Below are positions 50,937-58,670 of a stretch of DNA of 64,000 bases, piece after piece. Source of the stretch: Streptomyces anulatus. Its GTDB lineage: Bacteria; Actinomycetota; Actinomycetes; Streptomycetales; Streptomycetaceae. The notes under the pieces are model-generated. The model ran no database searches. It was not told the DNA's origin and saw only the letters and a program-made list of their open reading frames with translations. The stretch is from assembly GCF_014650675.1 (NCBI RefSeq), contig NZ_BMVK01000003.1, forward strand, positions 310,001 to 374,000, written 5' to 3'. A program made the translations under genes and the position numbers. Positions within the stretch are counted from its first letter, which is position 1. Each line of letters begins with the position of its first letter.

Positions 50937-52076
50937 TCACGCCAGCTCCAGCGGCTCGCCGGCGAACCACTTCAGGAGCGGCTCCTCGGCCGAGGCACGG
51001 CCGGGCGGGTGGAAGGCGAGGGGGCGCACGGCGGCGGCGAGGCGGGCGTTCTCGTTCGACCTGATGAAGTCGATGCCGCCGAGCAGTTCCAGGGACCGGT
51101 CGGCGGCCCGCGCCAGGGACTCCTGGGCCGCGTACCGGGCCACCAGTACCGCGGCGACCGCTGCCTCGCCCTGAAGCCCGTCGCGCACCGCGCGGGCCGC
51201 GCCCTCCAGCAGCGCGAAGGCCGACTCCGTCCTCAGGGCGATGTCCGCCCGGTCCGCCGTGCCGCCGCGTCCGCGTTCGACGACCCGGTCGACGAGCGTC
51301 GTCGCCGCGCCCGCGTAGCCCGAGGAAGCCATCAGCTCGAACCAGGCGAAGCCCGCCGTCTGCAGGTCCTCCAGGCGGCCGGGGTCATCGGCGGAGGTGG
51401 TCACCACGAGTTCGTCCGCGATGAAGACGTCATCGAGGCGCACTTCGTCGCTCTCGGCGGCGGCGAGCACCTCATTGGCCCAGAAGGGGTGTACCGAGAG
51501 GCCCGGCGAGGAGGCGGGGACGAGCGCCAGGGCCAGTTCCGGGGCGCCGTCGGCGCCGGGCACCGCGATGCTCGCGGTGAGCACGTCCATCGAACGCGCC
51601 AGGCTGCAGGGCTTCTTGGAGCCACGCAGCAGATAGCCGCCGTCGGTCCTGGTCGCGGTGACCGCGGGGATGAGGATGTTCTGCTGCGTACGTCCCTCCG
51701 CCCAGCCCGAGGCCATGAGACGGCGGCCCGGCGCGACCTCGTGCAGCACCTTCAGCTGCGCGCCGGTGAGCCGGCCGGGTTCGGCAGCGAGCGCGTACAG
51801 CATCGCCACGGTGAAGTGGTGCATGGCCGTCGCCGCGGCGAGCGAGGGCGAGAGCGAGCCCAAGGCGCGCTGCACCCGCACCGCGTCCAGGATGTCGGCT
51901 CCCAGACCGCCGTACTCCTCGGGGACCAGCAGGCCCGCTCCGCCGTGGGCACGGAAGATGCCGACCACCGGGCTTTCCCGGGCCTCCCGCTCTTCGTACG
52001 GGATCGCCTCCAGGGCCTTGGACAGCCCCGGCAGGTAGTGCTCGGTGAGGTCGCGGGCGAGTTCGAGGGAACGCAT
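50937..52076 (-). CDS. Flavin-dependent amine N-hydroxylase of acyl-CoA dehydrogenase fold (VlmH-like)
   Basis: 379 aa. Acyl-CoA-dehydrogenase/DszC-like two-component monooxygenase. N-terminal helical domain with ESPVVGIFRAHGGAGLLVPEEYGGLGADILDAVRVQRALG, a beta domain with SGWAEGRTQQNILIPAVTATRTDGGYLLRGSKKPCSLARSMD, and a C-terminal helical domain. Context (flavin reductase, SerRS, transferase) argues for a hydroxylase like isobutylamine N-hydroxylase VlmH, not a dehydrogenase. ATG 52076. Confidence 0.82.
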   Translation of the reverse strand: MRSLELARDLTEHYLPGLSKALEAIPYEEREARESPVVGIFRAHGGAGLLVPEEYGGLGADILDAVRVQRALGSLSPSLAAATAMHHFTVAMLYALAAEPGRLTGAQLKVLHEVAPGRRLMASGWAEGRTQQNILIPAVTATRTDGGYLLRGSKKPCSLARSMDVLTASIAVPGADGAPELALALVPASSPGLSVHPFWANEVLAAAESDEVRLDDVFIADELVVTTSADDPGRLEDLQTAGFAWFELMASSGYAGAATTLVDRVVERGRGGTADRADIALRTESAFALLEGAARAVRDGLQGEAAVAAVLVARYAAQESLARAADRSLELLGGIDFIRSNENARLAAAVRPLAFHPPGRASAEEPLLKWFAGEPLELA

Positions 52077-52129
52077 GGAGCCTCCAATGGCAGATGGTGC
52101 GCCGCCGCACTCGGGCGGTTCCGGGAGCG

Positions 52130-53737
52130 TCAGGAGCCGAAGACCGCGTCGCGCGGGCTGATGCCGCGGGCGATGCTGACCCCCTGGACGTGCGAGGTCT
52201 TGAGCATCGGGTAGTTCGCCTCGCCGAAGACCCCGCCGGTCAGCCCCGTGCCGCCGTGGCTGGGGAGGTAGGGCAGGAACCCGATGTGCGAGTCGTTCAC
52301 CTTCAGCAGACCGCCGTTGACGACGCGCTGCACGAAGGTGTCGATCACGGTGGGAGAGGTGGCCCACACGGAGTTGCGCAGTCCGTACTCGTTGGCGTTG
52401 ACGAAGCCGACGAAGGCTTCGAGGAGTTCGGCGTCGTCGGTCGTGTCGTCGGGCACCACGATCGGCAGCAGCGGAAAGAACGTCTCGTGCCGGACGATGT
52501 CGAAGCCGCGGGCCGCGACCAGGCCGTCCACCCGCACCACGGTGGGCTGCAGGAACACCCCGGTCTCCGACTCGGTGCCGTCCAGCTCGGTGCGGTGGCC
52601 GCCGGTCACCAGCTCGGCGCCTTGGTCGAGGGCGCCCTGGAGCAGCGTGAAGAAGCGCTCGCTGCGCCGCACCGGGGACAGCAGGACTTCCTCGTCCTCC
52701 GGATATCCGGGGCGCACCTCCGCGGCACGCTCGGCGACCTCGGCGATGAGCCGGTCGGCGATCGCGGGGTGCGCCAGGACGTAGTTGGGGACCATGCAGA
52801 TCTGCCCGGAGCCGTAGAACGCCTCGGAGATCGCCTCGGCCGCCTTCGGAATGTCGGCGTCCTCCCAAACCACGATGCCGTCGTTGCCGGCCAGTTCGAG
52901 GATGGGCTTCTTCCCGGCCGCCACGCACCGCTCCTGGAAACGCAGGCCCTCCTGGCTGCCGCCGATGTAGAAGATGTCGTCGATCAGCGGGTCCGCCAGC
53001 CAGCGGTCGATGGTCTGACGGGGGTTGGAGCAGACGGCGTTGAGTACGCCGGGCGGCGCGCCGACCTCGTCGAGGAGCGGCCCGACCACGTCACGCATCA
53101 GCCACATGGTGCTCAGCGCGATGCTGCGCGGGGCGCGCACGATGACGCTGTTGCCGGACATCAGGGCCAGGACGGCCAGGGCGGCGCTGGGAGCGGGCGC
53201 GTTCTGCGGCGGGTTGAAGGCCACCACACCGTCGGGCTGCCTGCGGACGATGAGCCGTCGGTCGCCGTGCGCGAACTCGGTGTGCATCTGGCTGCCGTAC
53301 CACTCCAGGCTCTCCTCGCTGAAGACCTGGAGCAGACAGCTCAGCTCCCAGCGCGCGAGCCGTACGGGATGCGCCTCGGTCACAAGCATCGCGACGAACT
53401 CGTCCTGGCGGCGGATCAGTTCCTCTCGGAAGAGGGTTCCCAGGCGCATCCGCCGCTCCAGCGGCACGGCAGCCCAGCCGGGCGCCGCCGCGGCTGCCGC
53501 CTCGGTGGCCAGGTCGATCGCGCCGTCGCCCGCGATGGCGCAACGGCCCGCGATGTAGGGATGACCGGCGGAGTCGGAATCGGGATCGCGCTCGAGTTCC
53601 CGCTTCAGACCGACACTGGTGAACACGTCCTCGAGCAGGGACCGGGAGCTGACCGTATACACCCAGCCGTCACCGTCGACGTCCTTGCCGGCTATGTAGA
53701 GCTTGTAGCTGTGCATTGGCTCTTCACGCATCAACAT
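52130..53737 (-). CDS. Aldehyde dehydrogenase superfamily enzyme, possible acyl reductase
   Basis: 535 aa. Catalytic C314 (SGQICMVPNY), general base E281 (ELAGNDG), NAD-binding IGGSQEGLRF, but the usual PWNFP motif reads NPPQNAP. Could work in reverse as an acyl-thioester reductase giving the aldehyde for the next-door aminotransferase (inference); simple aldehyde oxidation is the alternative. First gene of the 11-gene operon, behind a SARP box. ATG 53737; ATG 53731 and 53716 also possible. Confidence 0.82.
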   Translation of the reverse strand: MLMREEPMHSYKLYIAGKDVDGDGWVYTVSSRSLLEDVFTSVGLKRELERDPDSDSAGHPYIAGRCAIAGDGAIDLATEAAAAAAPGWAAVPLERRMRLGTLFREELIRRQDEFVAMLVTEAHPVRLARWELSCLLQVFSEESLEWYGSQMHTEFAHGDRRLIVRRQPDGVVAFNPPQNAPAPSAALAVLALMSGNSVIVRAPRSIALSTMWLMRDVVGPLLDEVGAPPGVLNAVCSNPRQTIDRWLADPLIDDIFYIGGSQEGLRFQERCVAAGKKPILELAGNDGIVVWEDADIPKAAEAISEAFYGSGQICMVPNYVLAHPAIADRLIAEVAERAAEVRPGYPEDEEVLLSPVRRSERFFTLLQGALDQGAELVTGGHRTELDGTESETGVFLQPTVVRVDGLVAARGFDIVRHETFFPLLPIVVPDDTTDDAELLEAFVGFVNANEYGLRNSVWATSPTVIDTFVQRVVNGGLLKVNDSHIGFLPYLPSHGGTGLTGGVFGEANYPMLKTSHVQGVSIARGISPRDAVFGS

Positions 53738-53818
53738 GCCTTCCCCGTTCTGCCTGCACGCGGGGCGGGTCTACTGCTTGGCCCCTGTGTCGCCGCGCAT
53801 CATCTGCGGAGCGAATCG

Positions 53819-53861
53819 ATCCTTTCAGCGCGACCTGATCCGCCGCTGACATCACCCTGAC
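53819..53861 (-). promoter_or_regulatory. SARP box and promoter of the main azoxy operon
   Basis: Minus strand GTCAG, GTCAG, ATCAG at 11-bp spacing (plus CTGAC/T at 53857, 53846, 53835), 8 bp, then -10 AAGGAT (53824-53819). Leader to the first ATG would be ~75 nt. Confidence 0.75.
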
Positions 53862-53904
53862 CTTCGGCCGCCGGGCCCCTTTCCTCCCACCCGAGGAAAC
53901 GCAG

Positions 53905-53938
53905 CGGGCCCGGCCGCTTCTGCATGCGGCCGGGCCCG
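53905..53938 (-). terminator. Terminator downstream of tRNA-like gene 2
   Basis: 13-bp perfect GC stem with an 8-nt loop, 42 nt after the tRNA-like 3' end and upstream of the operon's SARP box, so the RNA and the operon are separate units. Confidence 0.75.
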
Positions 53939-53980
53939 TTCACAGACCTTGTGAAAGACTTTCCGAAAGCCCTTGTGAAG

Positions 53981-54068
53981 CGGAGAGGGCAGGATTCGAA
54001 CCTGCGGAGGCGTGAGCCAGACCGCCAACGAATGACGGACCCCGATAAGCCACTCCGGGCACCTCTCC
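53981..54068 (-). tRNA. Class II tRNA-Ser-like gene 2, atypical anticodon
   Basis: 88 nt, discriminator G73, no encoded CCA. Acceptor GGAGAGG/CCTCTCC and T arm GCAGG-TTCGAAT-CCTGC are perfect; D arm CCCG...CGGG; 16-nt variable region with GGC-TCAC-GCC arm. Anticodon stem CCGTC/GGCGG (one G-U) with loop ATTCGTT: nominal anticodon UCG, which would read the Arg codon CGA, with T at the normally purine position 37. The body is serine-type, and SerRS ignores the anticodon. Same length and fold as the gene at 39790 but scattered differences. It sits between the transferase gene and the main operon, with its own SARP box and terminator. Confidence 0.78.
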
Positions 54069-54107
54069 TCGTTCCCGGCCCGGACTTCCGTGCCGTTCAC
54101 TGGGATA

Positions 54108-54150
54108 ACCATGACAGGTCATTCTGATACGCGCCTGACGTCTGCCTGAC
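54108..54150 (-). promoter_or_regulatory. SARP box and promoter of tRNA-like gene 2
   Basis: Minus strand GTCAG, GTCAG, ATCAG at 11-bp spacing (plus CTGAC/T at 54146, 54135, 54124), 8 bp, then -10 CATGGT (54113-54108). Predicted leader ~33 nt, the same as for tRNA-like gene 1. Confidence 0.75.
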
Positions 54151-54230
54151 GCTTTCGGCTCCCCTCTTTCGGCAGAGAAAAGCAGCTGCTCTACTCTCCC
54201 TGTCGAGCCCTACCGAGCAGGGAGCTGAGC

Positions 54231-55238
54231 ATGCCCGCACCCACCTCTTCGGACAGTCAGGTCCTGCGTGCCGTGCGGCGGCATACGCAGGCCGAGAACC
54301 CGAGCTCCTTCCTGACCTTGAACAGCGGGAACGAGGTCTTCACCTCGCCCGACACGCAGGGCGTCATCGTCTACCGGCGGGCCGGCCGTTTCCTCGTGCA
54401 GTTCGGCGGCCCCTTCGCGGACGAGGACTCCTACGAGGAGCTGCTGCGCCGGTTCGTGGCCTACGCGCACCAGCGGGGGCTACGCGTCGTCGGCGTACAA
54501 CTGCAGTTCAAGGACGCCGGTGCGTACGCCAGGAACGGATTCACGGTGAACCAGATCGGTGCCTCCTGGGCGGTGGACCTGTCGGTCTTCACGCTGCGCG
54601 GCACCCGCTTCATGCAGCTGCGCAACAAGATCTCCCGGGCACGTCGCAACGGCCTGCGGGTGACGGAGGTCGATGCCGCCGACGCCAGCAGGTGGCAGGA
54701 CGGGCTGCGCGAGATCGACGAGGCGTGGCTGGGCACGAAGGGCGACGACGCACGGGCGCTGGAGTTCCTCGTCGGCCAGATCGGAGGCCCCGCGCAGAAG
54801 CACCGGAGGCTGTTCCTCGGCACGATCGAGGACCGGCCCGTGGGCTATATCTCGTACGCACCGGTCTACGGGAGCCGGGCCGGCTGGATGCACGACCTCA
54901 GCCGCCGCGTTCCCGGCGGCTCACCCGGGCTGATGGAGGCCATCAACGCCCATGCTATCGAGGTGTTCACGGCCGAGGAGGTGGCGTGGCTGCATTTCGG
55001 TTTCACGCCGTTCACCGGCCTCGACGTGAATCTCGAACTCGACGGCCACAGTCCGTCGTTCAGGTGGCTCATGCACTTTCTGTGGGAGCACGGCGAGCAG
55101 CTGTATCCGGCCAAATCCCAATTGGCATACAAGGAGAAGTGGGCACCCCAGCTCCGCATCCCCGAGTACGTCGCCTTCGACGGTGACGCGTCGCCTGCCG
55201 CCTTCGCGCACATATTCCGCGCATGCAACGCCTTCTGA
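54231..55238 (+). CDS. Seryl-tRNA-dependent transferase (VlmA-like, MprF-type GNAT fold)
   Basis: 335 aa DUF2156/lysylphosphatidylglycerol-synthase C-terminal fold, soluble (no membrane domain). GNEVFTSPDTQGVIVYRRAGRFLVQFGGPFADEDSYEELLRRF and ARRNGLRVTEVDAADASRWQDGLREIDEAWLGTKGDDARALEFLVG, then LHFGFTPFTGLDVNLELDGHSPSFRWLMHFLWEHGEQLYPAKSQLAYKEKW are typical. VlmA moves serine from seryl-tRNA to isobutylhydroxylamine; here the acceptor would be a longer alkylhydroxylamine. Divergent from the tRNA-like gene 163 bp away; a TACTCT -10-like element is at 54192. Confidence 0.88.
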   Translation: MPAPTSSDSQVLRAVRRHTQAENPSSFLTLNSGNEVFTSPDTQGVIVYRRAGRFLVQFGGPFADEDSYEELLRRFVAYAHQRGLRVVGVQLQFKDAGAYARNGFTVNQIGASWAVDLSVFTLRGTRFMQLRNKISRARRNGLRVTEVDAADASRWQDGLREIDEAWLGTKGDDARALEFLVGQIGGPAQKHRRLFLGTIEDRPVGYISYAPVYGSRAGWMHDLSRRVPGGSPGLMEAINAHAIEVFTAEEVAWLHFGFTPFTGLDVNLELDGHSPSFRWLMHFLWEHGEQLYPAKSQLAYKEKWAPQLRIPEYVAFDGDASPAAFAHIFRACNAF

Positions 55239-55288
55239 TGCGAACCGGTCCCGAACAGCGTTCAGCAATTCCTATCGAAGGAGAGGTC

Positions 55289-55462
55289 ATGCCCGAGGAA
55301 CAACTGCTCCAGAACCGGAGCATCGAGATGCTGCACGATTCCCTGGTCGAGTTGCTCATGGCGATCATCGGGGCACCGGACGACGAGACGCTCGCGCGGG
55401 ACGGGGACGCCGCCGTCAAGGCGCTGGACGCGCGACTGCGGGCGGAGCCCGGCCGGGCCTGA
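55289..55462 (+). CDS. Small acidic protein, unknown
   Basis: 57 aa, MPEEQLLQNRSIEMLHDSLVELLMAIIGAPDDETLARDGDAAVKALDARLRAEPGRA-like, predicted helical. Strong AAGGAG site before ATG 55289, 50 nt after the transferase stop, so cotranscribed with it. I do not recognise a family; it could be a partner or carrier-type helper of the transferase. Confidence 0.65.
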   Translation: MPEEQLLQNRSIEMLHDSLVELLMAIIGAPDDETLARDGDAAVKALDARLRAEPGRA

Positions 55463-55483
55463 GCGGCGAGCGGGCACGGAAGT

Positions 55484-55512
55484 GGGGCGGCGGTCCGGTG
55501 GACCGCCGCCCC
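55484..55512. terminator. Terminator between small ORF and MmgE/PrpD gene
   Basis: 13-bp perfect stem, 3-nt loop, followed by GTTTG, between convergent genes. Confidence 0.75.
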
Positions 55513-55557
55513 GTTTGTCCGCTCGCCGCCTGCCGTCCGTCCGTGGCCCGCCCGGAG

Positions 55558-57042
55558 TCATCCGACGGTGAGGGCCTCCGTCAGCAGGCCCGCCACCTGG
55601 TCCGGACCCGCCGACTCCAGTTCCGCGCAGGCGTCGGCGACCTTCTCCTCGCCTCCGACGGCGGTGAACTTCGCCCGCACCAGGGCCCGGTGGCGCGCTC
55701 TTGTGTCCGGCCCGGCCGCGCCGACCGGGATGTCCCTGCGCGCGGAGGCCGACCTTCCGTCGGCCCATCGCACGGTGACACGCGCACCCGTGTGCTTGGT
55801 GGCGTACCGGAAGTCGGGGACCGGCTCGCCCGGCGTGGCAAGGAGCAGGTCGGCCCGCGCGCCCATGAACCCGTGCAGCCACTTGGCGCCGCGGTTCCCC
55901 GCCTGCCGCAGCGCCTCACCGAACGGGGCTTCGCTGTGCAGCAGGTCGCGGGTCATCAGCGGGTCCTCCACAAGCCGCACCCGCTCCGCGAGCCGCCACC
56001 GCCGTACGTCGCCGGTGGCCGGCGCGGCAAAGTCGGCCACGGTGAGGTCGCCCTCGATGAGTGCGGTCGCCACCGCGTACGGGACGGACAGCGGCAGCAC
56101 GCTCGCCGGGGTCCGCGGCCCGTGGTCGTGCTCGGAGGCGAGCCGGGCGGCGTGCATCGTGTAGTACGAAGTCTCGACCTCCACTTCCGTGATGCTGTCC
56201 ACGCCGGCGAAGTCGCCCTGCCGCCGGATCTCCAGGGCGCAGTCCACCGCGCTGTCGATGCCGGGACCGCCCGGCCGGACCTTGAAGGACAGGGTTTCGG
56301 TGTGCCAGCGGCGGCCGAGCCCGGCCGTAACCGCCTCCGGAAGCGGCACCGTGGCGAACCGGGTGAGGAAGCCCTGCGGATGTTCCAGAATGTCCGGCGC
56401 CGACGTCACCCCGGCGGCCGCGGCATCGCACGCGTCCATGGCCGTGCGTACGGGGGTGAAGGCGGAGAGCAGGCGGGCCTCGCCGCCCAGGAAGCCGTGC
56501 ATCAGGGTCCAGGGCGGCATCGTCAGGGCGAGCCCGAGGGCCTGGCCCCACTCCCGCGCCGGCGCTCCGGCGCAGTGCAGCCGGCCCGTCACCGCGCCGA
56601 CCAGGCTGGTGTGCGCTGCGGTCTGACCGCGGAACGGCCCCAGGGTGGCCGCGGCGGTGACCCGGGCCGCGCACTCGTTGGCGGCCACCACCGCGCCGAG
56701 GAGGGCCGCGCCGTCCAGCCGGCCCGCGCGGGCGAAGGCCAGCGGGACTGCCACGGTGGAGTTCGACAGATGGCCCGCGTACGCGGTGTCGTCCAGGTTC
56801 AGCCATGAGCCGAGAGCGGCGAGCACCGGGGCCGACCGCGCCGGATCGGCCTGCAGGGGGCCGCCGAAGGCGCGGACGAGCTTGACGCCGAGCGGGTGGG
56901 TGAGACCGGCCCTGATCGCGGCGAGCTGGGAAACGATCTGGCTCTTCGCCAGGTCGATGACGCGGTCCGGGATGTCGTCGAGGCGCAAGCCGCTCGCCCA
57001 GTCCGCCAGCTCACCGGTGAGGGAGACCGGCGCCGCCGTCAC
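55558..57042 (-). CDS. MmgE/PrpD family protein (VlmK-like)
   Basis: 494 aa MmgE/PrpD fold: WASGLRLDDIPDRVIDLAKSQIVSQLAAIRAGL, LDDTAYAGHLSNSTVAVPLAFA, and the second domain with VGAVTGRLHCAGAPAREWGQALGLAL and HTETLSFKVRPGGPGIDSAVDCALEI. In valanimycin biosynthesis VlmK eliminates phosphate from the O-phosphorylated seryl side chain to form the acrylate. GTG 57042 overlaps the kinase gene stop by 4 nt, so kinase and lyase are coupled. Confidence 0.85.
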   Translation of the reverse strand: MTAAPVSLTGELADWASGLRLDDIPDRVIDLAKSQIVSQLAAIRAGLTHPLGVKLVRAFGGPLQADPARSAPVLAALGSWLNLDDTAYAGHLSNSTVAVPLAFARAGRLDGAALLGAVVAANECAARVTAAATLGPFRGQTAAHTSLVGAVTGRLHCAGAPAREWGQALGLALTMPPWTLMHGFLGGEARLLSAFTPVRTAMDACDAAAAGVTSAPDILEHPQGFLTRFATVPLPEAVTAGLGRRWHTETLSFKVRPGGPGIDSAVDCALEIRRQGDFAGVDSITEVEVETSYYTMHAARLASEHDHGPRTPASVLPLSVPYAVATALIEGDLTVADFAAPATGDVRRWRLAERVRLVEDPLMTRDLLHSEAPFGEALRQAGNRGAKWLHGFMGARADLLLATPGEPVPDFRYATKHTGARVTVRWADGRSASARRDIPVGAAGPDTRARHRALVRAKFTAVGGEEKVADACAELESAGPDQVAGLLTEALTVG

Positions 57043-57998
57043 CGGGAGTCCGGAAGGCCGGCCGGGTCACACAGCACGGGCAGGGCGCCCGGCAGCACGT
57101 CCACGGTGAGGCGGGACCCGCAGTCCGTGACCAGTTCGCCGTCGTGCTCGAAGCAGAGCGGCAGCCCGTCTGTACGCTCGAAGGTGACGCTGCGGCCCTT
57201 CACATACACCGTGCCGGTCCGGCCGACGTGCCCACCCGTGCGCAGCAGTTCCGGAACGTCGGTGGCGGCGGTCTCCGCCCCCACCACGCAGACGTCGAGC
57301 AGCCCGTCGTCCAGAACGGAGTCCGGCAGCACCAGGAACTGCCAGGCACGGTGCCGGCCGCCCCCGACGTTGGCGAGCACCGTGTCGCCCTTGTGGACGA
57401 CCATCCCGTCGACGGTGATCCGGCCCGGGTAGGGGGTGTACTGGGCCGCCGCGTGTTCGAGTCCGGCCCGCAGCCGGTCCTTGCCGCGCAGCTCGATGCC
57501 CCGGGCGCTGCGGAGCACCTCGGCCGTCAGGCCGGCCCCCGCGCCGAGCACGATCAGATCGCCCGACTCACGGACCCGCGCCAGGTCGAGCCGGCGCGGG
57601 ACCACCCCACCGCCGAGCGCCTGCTCAAGGGCCTCCCGCCAGGGCCGCTCGCCCCAGTGGGAGCGGTAGTCGGAGTTGCCGGTGCCGGCCGGGACGACCA
57701 GCAGGGCCACGCCGTCCGGCGCCCGGCCGCCGTTCAGCAGCCCCTCGACCACTTCGAGGACCGTGCCGTCGCCGCCCACGGCGACCACCACACGCACTCC
57801 GGGCCCGCGCGCGCCCCCGGCCGCCTCGGCCGCGAGGGCCGTGGCGTCGCCGCGGCCCGAGGTCCTCGCCAGCCGGACATCGGTGTACCGGGCGCAGCCC
57901 TCGACCACGTCGTCGATCAGCTCCCGGGTCACCGTGCCCGCCGTGGGATTGGCGATGACGAGGCAACTTTCCAGGTGTGGGACAGCGGGGTCCGCCAT
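57039..57998 (-). CDS. Diacylglycerol kinase-like enzyme (VlmJ-like)
   Basis: 319 aa lipid/sphingosine-kinase fold. ATP-binding GGDGT at 75-79 and VVPAGTGNSDY at ~101-111; N-terminal IANPTAGT. VlmJ phosphorylates the seryl hydroxyl of valanimycin hydrate; the same use is inferred here because the partner gene is VlmK-like. Behind its own SARP box. Confidence 0.85.
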   Translation of the reverse strand: MADPAVPHLESCLVIANPTAGTVTRELIDDVVEGCARYTDVRLARTSGRGDATALAAEAAGGARGPGVRVVVAVGGDGTVLEVVEGLLNGGRAPDGVALLVVPAGTGNSDYRSHWGERPWREALEQALGGGVVPRRLDLARVRESGDLIVLGAGAGLTAEVLRSARGIELRGKDRLRAGLEHAAAQYTPYPGRITVDGMVVHKGDTVLANVGGGRHRAWQFLVLPDSVLDDGLLDVCVVGAETAATDVPELLRTGGHVGRTGTVYVKGRSVTFERTDGLPLCFEHDGELVTDCGSRLTVDVLPGALPVLCDPAGLPDSR

Positions 57999-58042
57999 GA
58001 ATTCAACTCCTAGGAGAGCACGGGCGACTTAGGCCGCACAGC

Positions 58043-58085
58043 AGCCTCCTAGATCCTGCTGACCGGCTACTGATGACTGACTGAC
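58043..58085 (-). promoter_or_regulatory. SARP box and promoter of the kinase/PrpD operon
   Basis: Minus strand GTCAG, ATCAG, GTCAG at 11-bp spacing (plus CTGAC/T at 58081, 58070, 58059), 8 bp, then -10 GAGGCT (58048-58043). Last heptamer GTCAGCA equals that before P450-2. Confidence 0.72.
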
Positions 58086-58223
58086 ATGGCTCCCGAACAT
58101 CCCGGTTTCGGTATACCCGCATTACTCGTCAGGTAATGGACAGCCCGTTGGCCGGGTGAAACGCTGACGGCGTCGGACGGTAAACAAACCCGCCGTGTCA
58201 ATTCCCGTGAAAGGATCACTCCG

Positions 58224-58598
58224 TTGAGCAGCAGCACCGCGCTCGTGGACCGTTATATCGCCGCCTGGAACGAAAAGGATTCGGACCGCCGTCGCCAGGC
58301 CGTCAAGGACATCTGGGCTCCGGACGCCCTGTATGCCAACACCGGACAGGAGTTCCGCGGGCACGAGGGCGTCGAAACGGCTGTTCGCGAGGCGTACGAG
58401 GAATTCGGTGCCAAGGGTTTCATTTTCCGGCTGAATGACTACGCGCAGAATCACGGCGCCCTGCGGATCACCTGGGACATGGTGCCCGCGGCGGGCGGGC
58501 CCGTGGCCGCGCGGGGCACGGAGTACCTGATCCTCGACCTGGACGGCCTGGTCAGCACCGACCACCAGTTCCCCGAGGCGCTGCCCGCTTCCCCGTAG
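58224..58598 (+). CDS. SnoaL-like / NTF2-fold protein
   Basis: 124 aa. LVDRYIAAWNEKDSDRRRQAVKDIWAPDALYANTGQEFRGHEGVETAVREAYEEFG fits a SnoaL-like domain. TTG start with AAAGGA upstream. Precedes P450-1 by 72 nt, so likely cotranscribed. Could be an isomerase, cyclase or binding protein; no catalytic residues assigned. Confidence 0.7.
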   Translation: MSSSTALVDRYIAAWNEKDSDRRRQAVKDIWAPDALYANTGQEFRGHEGVETAVREAYEEFGAKGFIFRLNDYAQNHGALRITWDMVPAAGGPVAARGTEYLILDLDGLVSTDHQFPEALPASP

Positions 58599-58670
58599 TC
58601 CCGGCACCCAGCGAACTGCGGCCGGGTGCCTCCGGGCCCGGCCGCGCCCCAGCGCGGCGAGGAGAACCCA

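Noticed and set aside
50937..52076. Plain acyl-CoA dehydrogenase of beta-oxidation
   Set aside because: Operon context with flavin reductase, SerRS and diiron enzyme fits the DszC/VlmH monooxygenase branch of this fold better; not proven from sequence alone.
39790..54068. The two tRNA-like genes as attL/attR direct repeats of an integrated island
   Set aside because: They share fold and some blocks but differ at many scattered positions, including the anticodon stem and acceptor stem. Integration would leave an identical 3' segment. No integrase gene is present, and cluster genes lie outside the interval.
53981..54068. Selenocysteine tRNA
   Set aside because: Length is 88 nt, acceptor stem is 7 bp and the anticodon is not UCA; no SelB/SelA genes nearby.
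54108..54150. SARP box serving the VlmA-like gene on the plus strand
   Set aside because: The repeats and the 8-bp-spaced -10 point to the minus strand. No correctly spaced -10 is seen on the plus strand, so the VlmA-like promoter remains unassigned.
58128..58145. SARP box before the SnoaL/P450-1 genes
   Set aside because: Only two loose copies (GTCAGGT, GACAGCC) and no acceptable -10 at 8 bp.
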